Source of the DNA: Bradyrhizobiaceae bacterium
GTDB taxonomy: Bacteria; Pseudomonadota; Alphaproteobacteria; Rhizobiales; Xanthobacteraceae
Direction: 5' to 3'
Length of the DNA stretch: 5,062 nucleotides
Assembly (NCBI GenBank): GCA_016793685.1
Contig: JAEULX010000061.1
Location: 1-5,062 of the forward strand
In this document: piece after piece, positions 4,382 through 5,062 of the stretch
Position numbering within the stretch: the first letter of the stretch is position 1
How the letters are laid out: every line of letters begins with the position of its first letter
Position numbers and translations under genes: made by a program
Notes under the pieces: model-generated
Seen by the model: only the letters and a program-made list of their open reading frames with translations
What the model was told of the DNA's origin: nothing
Database searches by the model: none

Positions 4382-5062
4382 CCGCCTTCGCCCGCTCGGC
4401 GATGGCGACGAGGCGGCGCAGGATCGCGGTCGCGCCCTTGAGGCGCTGCTCCGGGCGCTCCCAGTCGTCGAAGAGCACGACCTTCATGTCGGGACGCACG
4501 CGCGCGGACGGCCCCTGATCGCGGATATAGGCGACCAGCCCCTCCGGATTGGCGAAGGAGTCGTCGCGGAACGCGAGCACCGCGCCCTTCGGCCCGGCAT
4601 CGATCTTCGCTACATTGGCGCGCCGGCACAGACCCTTGAGCACCACGGTGGCGAGGAGATGCTTGGCCTCCTCCGGCAGCGGTCCGAAGCGATCGACCAT
4701 TTCCGCCGCGAACGCGTCGATGTCCCGCTCGTCGTCGAGCTCGGCGAGACGGCGGTACAGTGTCAACCGCACCGCGAGGTCGGCCACGTAATCCTCGGGA
4801 ATCAGCACCGCCATGCCGATGGTGATCTGCGGCGACCAGCGCTCGCCCATCACCGGCTCGGCCGCGCCCGCCTTGAGGCTTGCCACCGCCTCCTCCAGCA
4901 TCTGCTGATAGAGCTCGAAGCCGACCTCCTTGATGGGCCCAGACTGCTCCTCGCCGAGCAGATTGCCGGCGCCGCGGATATCGAGGTCGTGCGAGGCGAG
5001 CTGGAAGCCGGCGCCCAGCGTATCGAGCGACTGCAACGCCTTCAGCCGCCGCTCGGCCTGCG
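4377..5062 (-). CDS. mfd: Transcription-repair coupling factor Mfd, C-terminal part
   Basis: Mfd is a cytoplasmic ATP-dependent DNA translocase that removes RNA polymerase stalled at DNA lesions and recruits UvrA for nucleotide excision repair. About 227 C-terminal residues of a protein normally near 1,150 are here; the rest lies beyond the right edge, so no start codon is present and the TTG at 5036 is internal. The first residues, RRLKALQSLDTLGAGFQLASHDLDIRGAGNLLGEEQSG, match the end of the superfamily 2 helicase core around motif VI (the RGAG-x-LLGEEQSG signature). After it come GFELYQQMLEEAV, typical of bacterial Mfd, and the C-terminal TRCF (D7) domain beginning near LTLYRRLAELDDE and including DRFGPLPEEAKHLL. 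The protein ends at TGA 4379-4377, directly followed by TAA. It is convergent with the DUF4337 gene and shows no truncation within the visible part. Confidence 0.96.
   Translation of the reverse strand, partial: QAERRLKALQSLDTLGAGFQLASHDLDIRGAGNLLGEEQSGPIKEVGFELYQQMLEEAVASLKAGAAEPVMGERWSPQITIGMAVLIPEDYVADLAVRLTLYRRLAELDDERDIDAFAAEMVDRFGPLPEEAKHLLATVVLKGLCRRANVAKIDAGPKGAVLAFRDDSFANPEGLVAYIRDQGPSARVRPDMKVVLFDDWERPEQRLKGATAILRRLVAIAERAKAA

Noticed and set aside
1..5062. CRISPR array, tRNA, rRNA, insertion sequence or prophage
   Set aside because: I saw no regularly spaced repeats, tRNA-like cloverleaf with a TTCGA-type T loop, rRNA segment or transposase in either strand.

Overview
This 5,062-base, GC-rich window looks like chromosomal DNA from an alphaproteobacterium, most likely of the Hyphomicrobiales (Bradyrhizobium/Rhodopseudomonas-like). 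I infer this from the Mfd and DUF4337 protein style, the alphaproteobacterial form of the cobalamin riboswitch, and intergenic palindromic repeats resembling RIME-type elements. No database search was possible, so the taxonomy is an inference.

Layout, left to right. (1) Positions 1-528, minus strand: the N-terminal 176 residues of an OprB-family outer-membrane porin with a signal peptide, cut by the window edge. (2) Positions 529-1476: about 950 bases with no credible protein gene. They hold a well-formed cobalamin (B12) riboswitch (751-937, minus) that reads toward the porin, a hairpin just after the aptamer, a porin leader of about 190 nt, small palindromes and a 13-bp tandem repeat, an AT-rich stretch that probably contains the promoter, and a two-hairpin RIME-like repeat (about 1329-1426). 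(3) Positions 1477-3407, minus strand: a CotA/bilirubin-oxidase-type multicopper oxidase with all copper ligands present. Its natural start codon and Tat signal are one base out of frame with the enzyme, at a run of nine G. (4) Positions 3408-3667: a divergent intergenic region with a perfect 9-bp inverted repeat. (5) Positions 3668-4261, plus strand: a DUF4337 membrane protein. (6) Positions 4262-4376: a convergent intergenic region with a strong hairpin and degenerate repeats of the mfd 3' end. (7) Positions 4377-5062, minus strand: the C-terminal part of the transcription-repair coupling factor Mfd.

The genes do not form one operon: the order is porin(-), oxidase(-), DUF4337(+), mfd(-). 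Two points deserve attention. The first is an OprB-like porin placed under a B12 riboswitch, which suggests an outer-membrane channel made when cobalamin is scarce. The second is a poly-G tract that disconnects a Tat signal from a periplasmic copper oxidase; it could be a phase-variable switch, a recent inactivating mutation or a homopolymer sequencing error.
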